Numbered from the stretch's first letter, positions 1 through 7,228 are shown. The stretch: DNA of 8,180 nt from Sulfurospirillaceae bacterium (GCA_028705785.1 JAQWCT010000117.1:1-8180); one strand, 5' to 3'. Notes: generated from the letters alone by a model not told the origin. Translations and numbers: made by a program.

Positions 1-1211
1 GCATTGGCTTCAACAAGCCCTTCTTGTGCCTTGTACTGCTCATAAATGGTGGCTCGACGGGCAAGTGAAGAGGCTACTTCTTTAAATGCCGTTTGAATAG
101 TTGCCTCATAGCTTGCAAGATAAAGCTCGCGTTTTGCCTTGGCATAGTCCATTTTTGCATCCCTAGCTCCTGCGTCAAAGATGGGAAGTGAAATGGAGGG
201 AACAAACGACCAAATCGTTGAAGTCCCACCACTAAAAAGTCCACTCAGTGAGGAAGAACCTAATCCTGCGTTGGTAGTAAGGGTAATAGACGGAAAATAT
301 GCCGCTCTAGCAGAGCCTATATTGGCATGAGAAGCTTTGAGATTGTGCTCAGCTTCTAAAACATCAGGACGGCTTAGTAAAACATTTGAAGAAAGTCCTA
401 CTGGGACATCCGCTAACCATCTTTGAGACGATGGCTCAAGTCCTTTTGGCAAAAGTTTCTCTTCCACACTTGCCCCCACAAGTAGTTCTAATGCCGCCAA
501 GTCTTGCGCCACTTTCGTGGTATAACTCGCGACATCCGCTTTGGCTTGTTGAAGAATACTTTGTGCATTATAGAGTGAAACTTTAGAATCAAGCCCTAAT
601 TCAACTCTTTTTTGCACGATATCAAAAGAACGCTTTGCACTCTCGTTGGTCTGCTGTGAAAGGGCTAATAGACTCTCATCCGCAGCAAGGGTAAGCCACG
701 CTGTTGTGGTCTCAGCAATCAATGTAATCCTGATGGAACGCTCCGCCTCTTCGACCCCTTTATAAGTTTCCAACTCCGCCTCGCTTAGGCTTCTCGTTTT
801 TCCAAAAAAATCAAGCTCATAACTACTAATTCCAAGTGTTGCCGAAGAACTCTGTGTAGTAACGGTGCCATTTGAAGTGGTCACAGATCGTGCTTTACTA
901 CCAGAAACTGAAGCTTCAATCGTTGGAAATTCACCCCCTCTTTGAATACGGTATGTTGCACGCGCCGCTTCAATATTAGCCACGGCTTTTCGTAAATTGC
1001 GACTTTGTTCTAAGGATTGGGTAACAACACTTAAGAGTCTCTCATCACGAATAAAATCTTGCCAGAAAAGCGTTTGAACACTTTGGTTATGCTCATTTAC
1101 GCCCCTCTCCCAAGTTGAGGGAACAGGTGCAAAAGGGCGTTCATATTCAGGAGCAAGGGAAACACAGCCAATTACAAAAAATGGTAATAAAACCAAACTT
1201 ATATAACGCAT
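1..1211 (-). CDS. Outer-membrane efflux lipoprotein (OprM/CmeC/NodT type), 3' end missing
   Basis: Third gene of the efflux operon. It encodes the TolC-like outer-membrane channel through which the pump expels its substrates. About 403 codons are visible without a stop. The start is an ATG at 1211, placed 1 base after the acrB-like stop, with a GGGGAGG ribosome site inside the end of the upstream gene. The N-terminus MRYISLVLLPFFVIGC is a lipoprotein signal with lipobox V-I-G-C (Cys16). It is followed by the family-typical SLAPEYERP and a Trp-rich segment (TFWQDF-like, here LFWQDF). The first outer-membrane-efflux repeat follows, with ELDFFGKTRS as in OprM relatives. The second repeat contains LLSRPDVLEAEHNLKASHAN and AAYFPSITL, also hallmark stretches. 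Family members run to roughly 450-490 residues, so perhaps 60-80 residues lie beyond the left edge. Assignment to the family is secure; the transported substrates cannot be read from the sequence. Confidence 0.95.
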   Translation of the reverse strand, partial: MRYISLVLLPFFVIGCVSLAPEYERPFAPVPSTWERGVNEHNQSVQTLFWQDFIRDERLLSVVTQSLEQSRNLRKAVANIEAARATYRIQRGGEFPTIEASVSGSKARSVTTSNGTVTTQSSSATLGISSYELDFFGKTRSLSEAELETYKGVEEAERSIRITLIAETTTAWLTLAADESLLALSQQTNESAKRSFDIVQKRVELGLDSKVSLYNAQSILQQAKADVASYTTKVAQDLAALELLVGASVEEKLLPKGLEPSSQRWLADVPVGLSSNVLLSRPDVLEAEHNLKASHANIGSARAAYFPSITLTTNAGLGSSSLSGLFSGGTSTIWSFVPSISLPIFDAGARDAKMDYAKAKRELYLASYEATIQTAFKEVASSLARRATIYEQYKAQEGLVEAN

Positions 1212-1212
1212 C

Positions 1213-4200
1213 TTATACCTCCCCAACCATCGTTGCACGATGATGTTTTGGAAAAACTCCACGCACTAAGACAAAAAAGAGTGGTACCAAAAAGATCGCT
1301 AAGAAGGTCGCACTTAGCGTTCCACCTATGATTCCTGTACCAATGGAGATACGACTATTTGCGCCTGCGCCACTGGAGAGGGCTAGAGGTAAAACACCTG
1401 CAATGAACGCCAGTGAGGTCATCAAAATCGGGCGAAGCCTCAGTTTTGCCCCCTCAATGGCGGCATCGACAAGCGCACTTCCACGATTATACGCGGCTTC
1501 GGCAAACTCAACAATCAAAATAGCATTTTTAGAAGAAAGACCAATGGTCGTTAAAAGGGCGACTTGAAAATAGACATCGTTTTCGAGTCCACGAAGCGAT
1601 GCCGCAACGACAGAGCCAAAGATACCCAAAGGAATAACCAATAAAACAGAAAAGGGTACTGCCCAACTTTCATAAAGGGCAGCTAAACATAAGAAAACCA
1701 CCAAAATAGAGATAGCATAGAGCTTAAGAGTCTGACCACTCGATAGTCTCTCTTGATAAGAGAGTCCACTCCACGCAAAGCTTGTACCCAAAGGCAGAGC
1801 TTCTTGTAAGGCTTCCATTTTATCCATCGCCACACCTGAACTAATCCCAGAAGCAGCAGCTCCTTGAATCTCATACGATGCCAAACCGTTATAACGGGTT
1901 AAACTTTGCGCACCATAACTCCAACTCGTTGTTGCAAAAGAGGGAAAAGGAGTCATCACATTACTACTGCTTTTCACATACCACTGATCCAAATCTTCTG
2001 GCTTGGAGCGAAAAGGTTCATCTCCTTTTATATACACTTTTTTAATCCGACCACGATCCACAAAATCATTCACATAAGCACCTGCCCACGCATAATTGAG
2101 CGTACTATCAATGTCTGTTAGAGAAAGACCCAGCGCCACCGCTTTGGCTTCATCAATGTTTACATGTAACTGTGGTGTATCTTCCATACTCCCTAAACGA
2201 ACAGCGCTAAAGATGGGATCTTGGCGCACATTATCTAACAACATATCTCTTAATGATTTTAGTTTTTCACGATCAATATCGCTAATCGCTTGAAGCTGAA
2301 AGTTAAAGCCATTACTCTGCCCAAGTCCTTGAATCGCAGGAGGATTGAGTGAAAAGATTTGGGCATCTCGCACACGCGAGAGCTTCATCGTCGCACGCCT
2401 TGAAATCATATCTGACCTATTTTCCACCCCTTGTCGCTCATCCCAATCTTTGAGTGCCACAAACGCCATACCTGCATTTTGTCCGCTCCCACTAAAACTA
2501 AATCCTGAAATGGTAAAAATAGCTTCAGTGTTATTGGACTCTTCATTGATAAAATAGTGCTCAATCTCACGAGCTACGGCATCAGTGCGTTTAAACGAAG
2601 CGCCCTCAGGCAGACTAAATTGCACCATACTATCACCTTGATCTTCACTCGGTAAAAAACCTGTTGGTAGTTTCACCATCAAAAGAGCCATCACCGAAGC
2701 GATGATTCCATACACAATCATCCACCGAATCGGTGTCGCAATAATAAAGCCCACATGCCCTTTATAACGCTCTATCAACCTATCAAAGGTTTGATTAAAC
2801 CATCCAAAAAAACCACGGCTGTGTGTTTGCTCATGTGGTTTGAGTAATGACGCGCACAGTGCTGGTGTTAAGGTCAAAGCCACAATAACGGAAAGAATCA
2901 TCGAAGAAACAATCGTAATGGAAAACTGACGGTAAATAACCCCCGTTGAGCCTCCAAAGAATGCCATAGGAAGGAAAACGGCGGAGAGAACGATGGCAAT
3001 ACCAATTAGCGCACTCGTAATTTCTTTCATCGACTTTTCCGTCGCATCAACAGGAGAGAGCTTCTCCACACGCATCAAACGCTCGACATTTTCCACAACC
3101 ACAATTGCATCATCCACTAAAAGACCGATGGAAAGTACCATACCAAACATGGTAAGGGTATTGATGGAGTAGCCAAACACCTCTAAAACGCCAAAGGTTC
3201 CCAAAAGAACAACGGGAACGGCAATGGCAGGAATTAAAGTTGCTCGCCAATTTTGCAAAAAGACAAACATAACGACAATAACCAATAAAATAGCTTCAAA
3301 CAGCGTTTTGACAACCTCTTCAATGGAAATACGAATAAACTTCGTACTATCCCTTGGATAAGCAACCTTATACCCCTCTGGAAAGGTAGGTTCCATTTTC
3401 GCAATGGCCGCTTTAACACGACTGGCAGTGGAGAGCGCATTGGCTCCAGGTGCTAACATCACCGCAAGTCCAGAAGCGGGATGACCGTTGAGTCTTGTTA
3501 CATTGCTGTAACTCTCACTACCAAGTTCCACGCGCGCCACATCACTTAAGCGAACCACTGAGCCACTGCTGTCACTTTTGACGATGATTTTTTCAAACTC
3601 TAAAGGTGTTTGCAATTGGGATTTTGCCGTGACGGTTGCATTGAGTTGTTGATCGCTGGATGAGGGAAGTGCGCCAATACTTCCCGCAGAGACTTGTACA
3701 TTTTGAGCACTAATGGCACTGCTGATGTCAGAGGGCATCAAGTTGTACGAAGCCAATTTGGAAGGGTCTAACCAGATGCGCATCGCATACTGACCACCAA
3801 AGACTTGCACCGTACCCACACCCTCAATGCGCGCAATGGGGTCTTGCAGATTGCTGAGAAGATAATCAGCAATATCCACTGACATCTTAGTATCGGTTGC
3901 GTCATACAGTGAGACAATCATCAAAAAGTCATTTTGCGCTTTGGTAACGCGCACACCCTCATTTTGAACCGATTTGGGAAGACGCGTGGTGATTTGGGCT
4001 ACTTTGTTCTGTACTTGAACTTGCGCCGTATCGGCATCGGTTCCTTTTTGAAAGGTCACATCAATGCTTGCAGACCCTGAAGAGCTACTAGAGGATGCAA
4101 AATACAAAAGCCCATCCAACCCGGTAAGCTGTTGCTCAATGATTTGAATCACACTGTTTTCAACCGTTTGTGCAGATGCACCCGTGTAGGTAGCATTAAT

Positions 4201-4335
4201 ACGAATCGTAGGCGGTGCGATATCAGGGTATTGCGCAACAGGAAGGGAAAAAATGGAACCAATACCTGCTAGCATAATGACAATGGAGATAACCCATGCA
4301 AAAATGGGTCGATGGATAAAAAAGTGTGCGATCAT
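1213..4335 (-). CDS. acrB: RND (HAE-1) multidrug efflux pump, inner-membrane proton/drug antiporter
   Basis: Encodes a 1040-residue AcrB/MexB/CmeB-like permease, full length for the family. It is expected to form a trimer that exchanges protons for drugs captured from the periplasm and outer leaflet. The N-terminus MIAHFFIHRPIFAWVISI is the classic first transmembrane helix. The proton-relay residues are all visible: Asp408 and Asp409 (GLLVDDAIVVVENVER, helix 4), Lys936 (GLSSKNAILIVEF, helix 10) and Arg966 in KLRLRP, which I align with AcrB Arg971. A switch-loop-like stretch GFSFSGSGQNAGMAF lies at 611-625. Two large periplasmic porter/docking regions occupy about 30-335 and 560-870, with about six transmembrane segments after each (about 340-560 and 870-1030). 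Residues 81-86 are six consecutive serines, where AcrB has a Ser/Asn-rich pore stretch. The start codon overlaps the stop of the adapter gene (ATGA), implying translational coupling. The symbol denotes the family; the exact orthologue and substrates are not determinable here. Confidence 0.97.
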   Translation of the reverse strand: MIAHFFIHRPIFAWVISIVIMLAGIGSIFSLPVAQYPDIAPPTIRINATYTGASAQTVENSVIQIIEQQLTGLDGLLYFASSSSSSGSASIDVTFQKGTDADTAQVQVQNKVAQITTRLPKSVQNEGVRVTKAQNDFLMIVSLYDATDTKMSVDIADYLLSNLQDPIARIEGVGTVQVFGGQYAMRIWLDPSKLASYNLMPSDISSAISAQNVQVSAGSIGALPSSSDQQLNATVTAKSQLQTPLEFEKIIVKSDSSGSVVRLSDVARVELGSESYSNVTRLNGHPASGLAVMLAPGANALSTASRVKAAIAKMEPTFPEGYKVAYPRDSTKFIRISIEEVVKTLFEAILLVIVVMFVFLQNWRATLIPAIAVPVVLLGTFGVLEVFGYSINTLTMFGMVLSIGLLVDDAIVVVENVERLMRVEKLSPVDATEKSMKEITSALIGIAIVLSAVFLPMAFFGGSTGVIYRQFSITIVSSMILSVIVALTLTPALCASLLKPHEQTHSRGFFGWFNQTFDRLIERYKGHVGFIIATPIRWMIVYGIIASVMALLMVKLPTGFLPSEDQGDSMVQFSLPEGASFKRTDAVAREIEHYFINEESNNTEAIFTISGFSFSGSGQNAGMAFVALKDWDERQGVENRSDMISRRATMKLSRVRDAQIFSLNPPAIQGLGQSNGFNFQLQAISDIDREKLKSLRDMLLDNVRQDPIFSAVRLGSMEDTPQLHVNIDEAKAVALGLSLTDIDSTLNYAWAGAYVNDFVDRGRIKKVYIKGDEPFRSKPEDLDQWYVKSSSNVMTPFPSFATTSWSYGAQSLTRYNGLASYEIQGAAASGISSGVAMDKMEALQEALPLGTSFAWSGLSYQERLSSGQTLKLYAISILVVFLCLAALYESWAVPFSVLLVIPLGIFGSVVAASLRGLENDVYFQVALLTTIGLSSKNAILIVEFAEAAYNRGSALVDAAIEGAKLRLRPILMTSLAFIAGVLPLALSSGAGANSRISIGTGIIGGTLSATFLAIFLVPLFFVLVRGVFPKHHRATMVGEV

Positions 4336-5471
4336 TGTGCTTTACCAAAAGTTGTAGTGACATCCACGGCTTTGACACTACTGCCTGAACGAACTTTACT
4401 CGAGCCTTCGACAATGACCTTATCGCCAACACTCAGTCCACTGCTGACCAACCACATATCCCCCAACGCACGCTCTGTTTTTACAGTGCGTGTTTCAACT
4501 TTATTTTCACTTGTGACGATGAATGCAGTTGCGTTGCCTTTGGGATCGCGTTGAACGCCTTGCTGAGGAACTAAGAGTGCTTTTTCATTAACCGCTTCAT
4601 CCATAAGTGCTCGAACATACATTCCTGGAAGCAAGATGCCATCAGGATTAGGGAAAGTGGCTCGAAGCGTTACTGAACCTGTGCTCTCATCAACTGCAAT
4701 TTCTTGAAACTGAAGCGTTCCTTCATAGGGGTAACGCGAGCCATCTTCAAGATTTAATGCTAGCTGCGTGCTCCCTTTTTTGATCCCTTGTTGTGCTAGA
4801 AGCGTTCTTAGTTTTAAAAGCTGCGTGCTCGATTGGGTCAAATCCACATAGATGGGATCGAGGGTGCGAATCGTAGCAAGCGCTGTGGTTTGACTTGCAC
4901 TCACAAGGGCACCCACACTCACACTTGATGTGCCGATGCGTCCGCTAATCGGTGCTTTGATTTTGGTGTATTCAAGATTGATTCGCGCACTTTGCAAGGC
5001 GGCATTTTTTTCATCCACACTCGCTACCGCTTGCAAATAGGTCGCTTTGACATCTTCCGCATCTTGTTTAGAGACACCTTCTAGTTTGACAAGATCCGCG
5101 TAACGCTCACTTTTAAGACGAGAAGACTCTAGCGTTGCTTCGGCATTTTTAAGCGCTGCTTTGGCTTCATCAAAAGCAGCTTGGTAGGATGCTGGATCAA
5201 TCTGGTAGAGCACGGCATCTTTTTTCACGATGCTTCCCTCTTCAAAGAAACGCGCTTGAATGATGCCACCCACTTGCGGACGAATTTCAGAGATGACCGT
5301 CGCTTTGGTACGACCAGGAAGCTCTCTAGTAAGCGTGACGCTTTGTGAACTAAGGGTGTAGATACCAACTTCTGCTTGCATCACTGGTTTTGCTGTTTGA
5401 CTTTCCTGCGAACAACCAAGCCAAAGGAGAGGAAGAGCGACTAAAAGTGATTTGAGAGTTTTAACGATCAT
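4332..5471 (-). CDS. acrA: RND efflux periplasmic adapter (membrane fusion lipoprotein)
   Basis: First gene of the pump operon, 379 residues, normal for AcrA/MexA/CmeA. It links the inner-membrane antiporter to the outer-membrane channel. The N-terminus is a lipoprotein signal ending L-G-C (Cys20). The lipobox W-L-G-C is imperfect at -3, but the polar, Gln/Ser-rich residues after Cys20 fit a lipid anchor. The domains in order are a lipoyl half (about 62-95, RPQVGGIIQARFFEEGSIVK), an alpha-helical hairpin (about 97-165), a second lipoyl half (IKAPISGRIG, 171-180), a beta-barrel (about 205-290, with LLPGMYVRA) and a membrane-proximal domain (about 295-370, LLVPQQGVQRDPKGNA). The hairpin carries Arg123, Leu127 and Ser134 spaced as in the RLS motif by which adapters dock on TolC-like channels. 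The ATG at 5471 is preceded by AAGGAA at good spacing. No regulator gene is next to it, unlike cmeR in Campylobacter jejuni. Confidence 0.96.
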   Translation of the reverse strand: MIVKTLKSLLVALPLLWLGCSQESQTAKPVMQAEVGIYTLSSQSVTLTRELPGRTKATVISEIRPQVGGIIQARFFEEGSIVKKDAVLYQIDPASYQAAFDEAKAALKNAEATLESSRLKSERYADLVKLEGVSKQDAEDVKATYLQAVASVDEKNAALQSARINLEYTKIKAPISGRIGTSSVSVGALVSASQTTALATIRTLDPIYVDLTQSSTQLLKLRTLLAQQGIKKGSTQLALNLEDGSRYPYEGTLQFQEIAVDESTGSVTLRATFPNPDGILLPGMYVRALMDEAVNEKALLVPQQGVQRDPKGNATAFIVTSENKVETRTVKTERALGDMWLVSSGLSVGDKVIVEGSSKVRSGSSVKAVDVTTTFGKAQ

Positions 5472-5481
5472 TCTATTTCCT

Positions 5482-5507
5482 TGTAAATAATTAAGTAGTA
5501 TTTTACA
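5482..5507. promoter_or_regulatory. Candidate operator: TGTAAA-N14-TTTACA inverted repeat over the efflux operon promoter
   Basis: Two perfect 6-base arms, separated by 14 bases, lie 11-36 bases upstream of the adapter start. The right arm overlaps the best minus-strand -10 match, TAAAAT (complement of 5500-5505), which would start transcription near 5493 and give a leader of about 22 bases. No good -35 is seen at 16-18 bases. A 26-base dyad over the promoter is what a TetR-family dimer site could look like, but AT-rich DNA produces such arms by chance. The site and the promoter are inferred, not proven. Confidence 0.35.
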
Positions 5508-5550
5508 CCTCTTATGTTAACAAGACCTTTGCATCTCTCAAGTAATTCCA

Positions 5551-5559
5551 TGGTACAAT
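5551..5559 (+). promoter_or_regulatory. Extended -10 promoter of the hemerythrin gene
   Basis: TGGTACAAT matches the extended -10 pattern TGnTATAAT with one change in the hexamer. A weak -35 (TTGCAT at 5529-5534) lies 19 bases upstream of the hexamer. Initiation near 5566 would give a leader of about 25 bases ending in an AAGGAG ribosome site. Strong extended -10 and poor -35 elements are usual in Campylobacterota. Confidence 0.5.
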
Positions 5560-5590
5560 AAGACAAAGATATTTCGTCAAGGAGAAAAAA

Positions 5591-6016
5591 ATGCCATCTC
5601 AGTGGAAAGAAAGTTTTAGCCTTAACCATGAAAAAATTGACGCTCAACATAAAGAGCTTTTTCGCTTGGCAAATTTTATTGAAGGTATTGATGATAGGTC
5701 TATCACCAAACTTGAACTTGCCTCTTTATTTAAAGAATTTTTCGACTATATGAAAGAACACTTTAGTTTAGAAGAAGCCTATATGGAAAGTATTGAATAT
5801 CCTCTCATTGAACAACACAAAGTGCTTCATCAAGATATTATTGATTCTATGTCAAAAGTTTTAAAAGAGAAAAAAAGTATTGAACAGCTACAACAAAGTC
5901 TCAAAGAAACTTCTCATAAATGGCTTGTGGATCACATTTTAAACAATGATTTAAAAATCGAAAAATGGCGTAAAGGCAATCTCATTTCGAGTGAGGATAT
6001 GTTAAGTATCCAATAA
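5591..6016 (+). CDS. Bacteriohemerythrin, single-domain O2-binding di-iron protein
   Basis: A 141-residue cytoplasmic protein that is essentially one hemerythrin four-helix bundle. The full ligand set of a di-iron centre is present in order: His20 (IDAQHKEL), His57 and Glu61 (HFSLE), His76 and His80 (HKVLH), and His115 and Asp120 (HILNND). The N-terminal W-x-x-x-x-x-L-N-H-x-x-I-D-x-Q-H pattern is also typical. Such proteins reversibly bind O2. Proposed roles in bacteria are oxygen storage or delivery, buffering and sensing; none can be chosen from the sequence. There is no transmembrane or signalling domain, so it is a free binding protein and not a hemerythrin-linked chemoreceptor. AAGGAG stands 7 bases before the ATG. 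It is divergent from the efflux operon across 119 bases and distinctly more AT-rich than that operon. Its stop codon directly abuts the stop of the convergent rhodanese gene. Confidence 0.95.
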   Translation: MPSQWKESFSLNHEKIDAQHKELFRLANFIEGIDDRSITKLELASLFKEFFDYMKEHFSLEEAYMESIEYPLIEQHKVLHQDIIDSMSKVLKEKKSIEQLQQSLKETSHKWLVDHILNNDLKIEKWRKGNLISSEDMLSIQ

Positions 6017-6712
6017 TTACGGAGCTTTTTTTACCACACTAAACCCAAAGAGTAGCCAATCTTGTAATCCTCCACGATACCATAGAAGCTTCTTTTTGGG
6101 GTATCCCATCAAAATTAGTTTTTGAATAGCTATACGAGATTGAACACACCACGCTCCATTACAGAAAAAAAGTGCTGTTTTAGCGTGACTAAAGTCGTAG
6201 CCATTTCCCACTTTTTGAATACGCAAAAGTTTCATCATACGCTCAAAATCCTCAGGAGATTTGTCATCATACTCTATCTCATCATAAGGGATATTTATCG
6301 CACTTGGTATGGTCATTTGTTCAAACCAATCTCGCTTTCTTGAATCCACTAAAATATATTCTAAAGGCAAAACGCCTAACTTATTTTTGATAAAATCTAA
6401 AACCTCAACTTCACCAACCGTTTGAACACCTTTTTCTATCATCATAGGTTGTGCTTTTCCCACCACCGTGACAAAGCTTTTTTGGCACTCTTTGGGAACA
6501 TTTCTCCCAGCAAAATCACCACTAAAAATACTTTCTACATCGATGTTTACACCAAAACAAGAAGCAGGGATTTCTCGTTCTACCAAAACCTCTTTTACCG
6601 AACCATCAAGGTATTGATGCTGTGTTTTGACACCTGTTAATTGCAAAACCATAGGATTTTCAGCGCTAAAAAGCATTGAAGATATCATCAATAAAAATAG
6701 AGCTAGGCGCAT
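6017..6712 (-). CDS. Exported rhodanese-like domain protein
   Basis: 231 residues. MRLALFLLMISSMLFSA is a Sec signal peptide with likely cleavage after Ala17 (FSA/EN), so the mature protein should be periplasmic. Residues about 20-95 form a domain I do not recognise, with two cysteines (Cys52, Cys76) that could form a disulfide. Residues about 100-228 are a rhodanese-like fold: VDSR at 122-125, followed by IPSAINIPYDEI (135-146), then FFCNGAWCVQS (182-192) and WYRGGLQDW (211-219). Cys184 sits where the sulfur-carrying cysteine belongs. The active loop is C-N-G-A-W-C rather than the CxxGxR form of classical rhodaneses, so thiosulfate sulfurtransferase activity is uncertain. A redox or sulfur-relay role is an alternative. 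AAGGAA precedes the ATG. A weak minus-strand -10, TAGAAT (complement of 6744-6749), could drive it. Family assignment is good; the substrate is unknown. Confidence 0.88.
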   Translation of the reverse strand: MRLALFLLMISSMLFSAENPMVLQLTGVKTQHQYLDGSVKEVLVEREIPASCFGVNIDVESIFSGDFAGRNVPKECQKSFVTVVGKAQPMMIEKGVQTVGEVEVLDFIKNKLGVLPLEYILVDSRKRDWFEQMTIPSAINIPYDEIEYDDKSPEDFERMMKLLRIQKVGNGYDFSHAKTALFFCNGAWCVQSRIAIQKLILMGYPKKKLLWYRGGLQDWLLFGFSVVKKAP

Positions 6713-6721
6713 AAAAATTCC

Positions 6722-6731
6722 TTACATGTAA
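6722..6731. repeat. Perfect 10-base palindrome TTACATGTAA in the rhodanese leader
   Basis: The palindrome lies 10-19 bases upstream of the rhodanese start and ends beside its AAGGAA ribosome site, inside the leader expected from the TAGAAT -10. An 8-base palindrome GAATATTC (6740-6747) overlaps that -10. Either could be a repressor site, or both could be chance in AT-rich DNA. The 10-base one is too short and loop-less to form a useful RNA hairpin. Confidence 0.3.
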
Positions 6732-6783
6732 AGATATTGGAATATTCTAATCCAGCTCTCGTTTAAAAGAAAGAAAGAAAATA

Positions 6784-6792
6784 TGTTATACT
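6784..6792 (+). promoter_or_regulatory. Extended -10 promoter of the YhbP-like gene
   Basis: TGTTATACT is an extended -10 with one change from TATAAT in the hexamer. A poor -35 (TTTAAA, 6762-6767) lies 19 bases upstream, and the spacer is largely an (AAAG)3 tract. Transcription should begin near 6799, leaving only about 13 bases before the GTG start at 6812. The short leader is consistent with the GTG and hard to reconcile with a start further upstream. Confidence 0.55.
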
Positions 6793-6800
6793 TTTTTTCA

Positions 6801-6805
6801 AAGGA
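6801..6805 (+). promoter_or_regulatory. Ribosome site AAGGA that decides the GTG start
   Basis: AAGGA ends 6 bases before the GTG at 6812 and directly touches the in-frame TTG at 6806. Only the GTG has a workable spacing. The resulting N-terminal length before KHHLL also fits what I recall of the E. coli YhbP N-terminus. Confidence 0.65.
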
Positions 6806-6811
6806 TTGCCC

Positions 6812-7228
6812 GTGATAAACCCTAAAATAGTCAATTTTATCAACAAACATCATCTCCTCACTTTAGCCACCAGTTGTGAGAATAAACCTTATTGTGCCAG
6901 TTGTTTTTTCGTCTTTGAACAAAAAGTACCTTGTTTTGTCATTGCCACCGATGAAAAGACGCGACATGGGAGTGAAGCACTTTTAAATCCTCGGGTTGCA
7001 GGAACGATAGCCTTAGAAACCAATATGGTGGGGAAAATACAAGGAATCCAATTTAACGGAACCTTTAGAGTGGCAACTGTAGGCGAAAAGATGACCTACT
7101 TCAAACGCTTTCCCTACGCCCTGGCCATGAATCCTTCCCTATGGAGCATCGACATCGAGACAATGAAGTTTACAGACAATACCCTAGGCTTTGGTAAAAA
7201 GCTAGAATATCTCAAATCTCAATCCTAA
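6812..7228 (+). CDS. yhbP: UPF0306 / YhbP-like protein, FMN-binding split-barrel fold
   Basis: 138 residues from the GTG start (140 if the TTG at 6806 were used). Recognition rests on blocks shared with E. coli YhbP as I remember it: ATDEKTRHG (45-53), the IQGIQFNGTFR block (76-86), W-S-I-D-I with the near-invariant KFTDNTLGFGKK (119-130), and RFP (99-101). The family belongs to the pyridoxamine-phosphate-oxidase-like split-barrel superfamily, whose members often bind flavin as dimers. The biochemical role of UPF0306 is not established, so no reaction is assigned. There is no signal peptide or membrane segment, so it is cytoplasmic. Four cysteines (22, 28, 31, 41) include a CxxC at 28-31. It has its own promoter divergent from the rhodanese gene. 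No hairpin terminator is visible after the stop, so read-through into kdpA is possible. Confidence 0.85.
   Translation: MINPKIVNFINKHHLLTLATSCENKPYCASCFFVFEQKVPCFVIATDEKTRHGSEALLNPRVAGTIALETNMVGKIQGIQFNGTFRVATVGEKMTYFKRFPYALAMNPSLWSIDIETMKFTDNTLGFGKKLEYLKSQS

Noticed and set aside
386..586. Open frame on the plus strand inside the outer-membrane channel gene
   Set aside because: It is antisense to a clear, uninterrupted efflux-channel frame, has no convincing ribosome site, and its product has no recognisable features.
1328..2557. Several plus-strand frames of 60-80 codons within the RND pump gene
   Set aside because: All are shadows of the conserved 1040-codon pump frame on the other strand. 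None has a supported start or a familiar protein.
4069..4110. Run of six serine codons in the RND pump as a possible unstable repeat
   Set aside because: The codons are mixed (TCC, TCT, AGT, AGC, TCT, TCA), so there is no nucleotide repeat to slip. AcrB has a Ser/Asn-rich stretch at the same place.
5468..5650. Minus-strand frame of 60 codons across the divergent region into the hemerythrin gene
   Set aside because: It overlaps the hemerythrin 5' end and both predicted promoters. Its product is low-complexity and has no family features.
6004..6032. Possible terminator between the hemerythrin and rhodanese genes
   Set aside because: TCC/GGA gives only a 3-base-pair stem with a mismatched interior before the T-run, too weak to call an intrinsic terminator.
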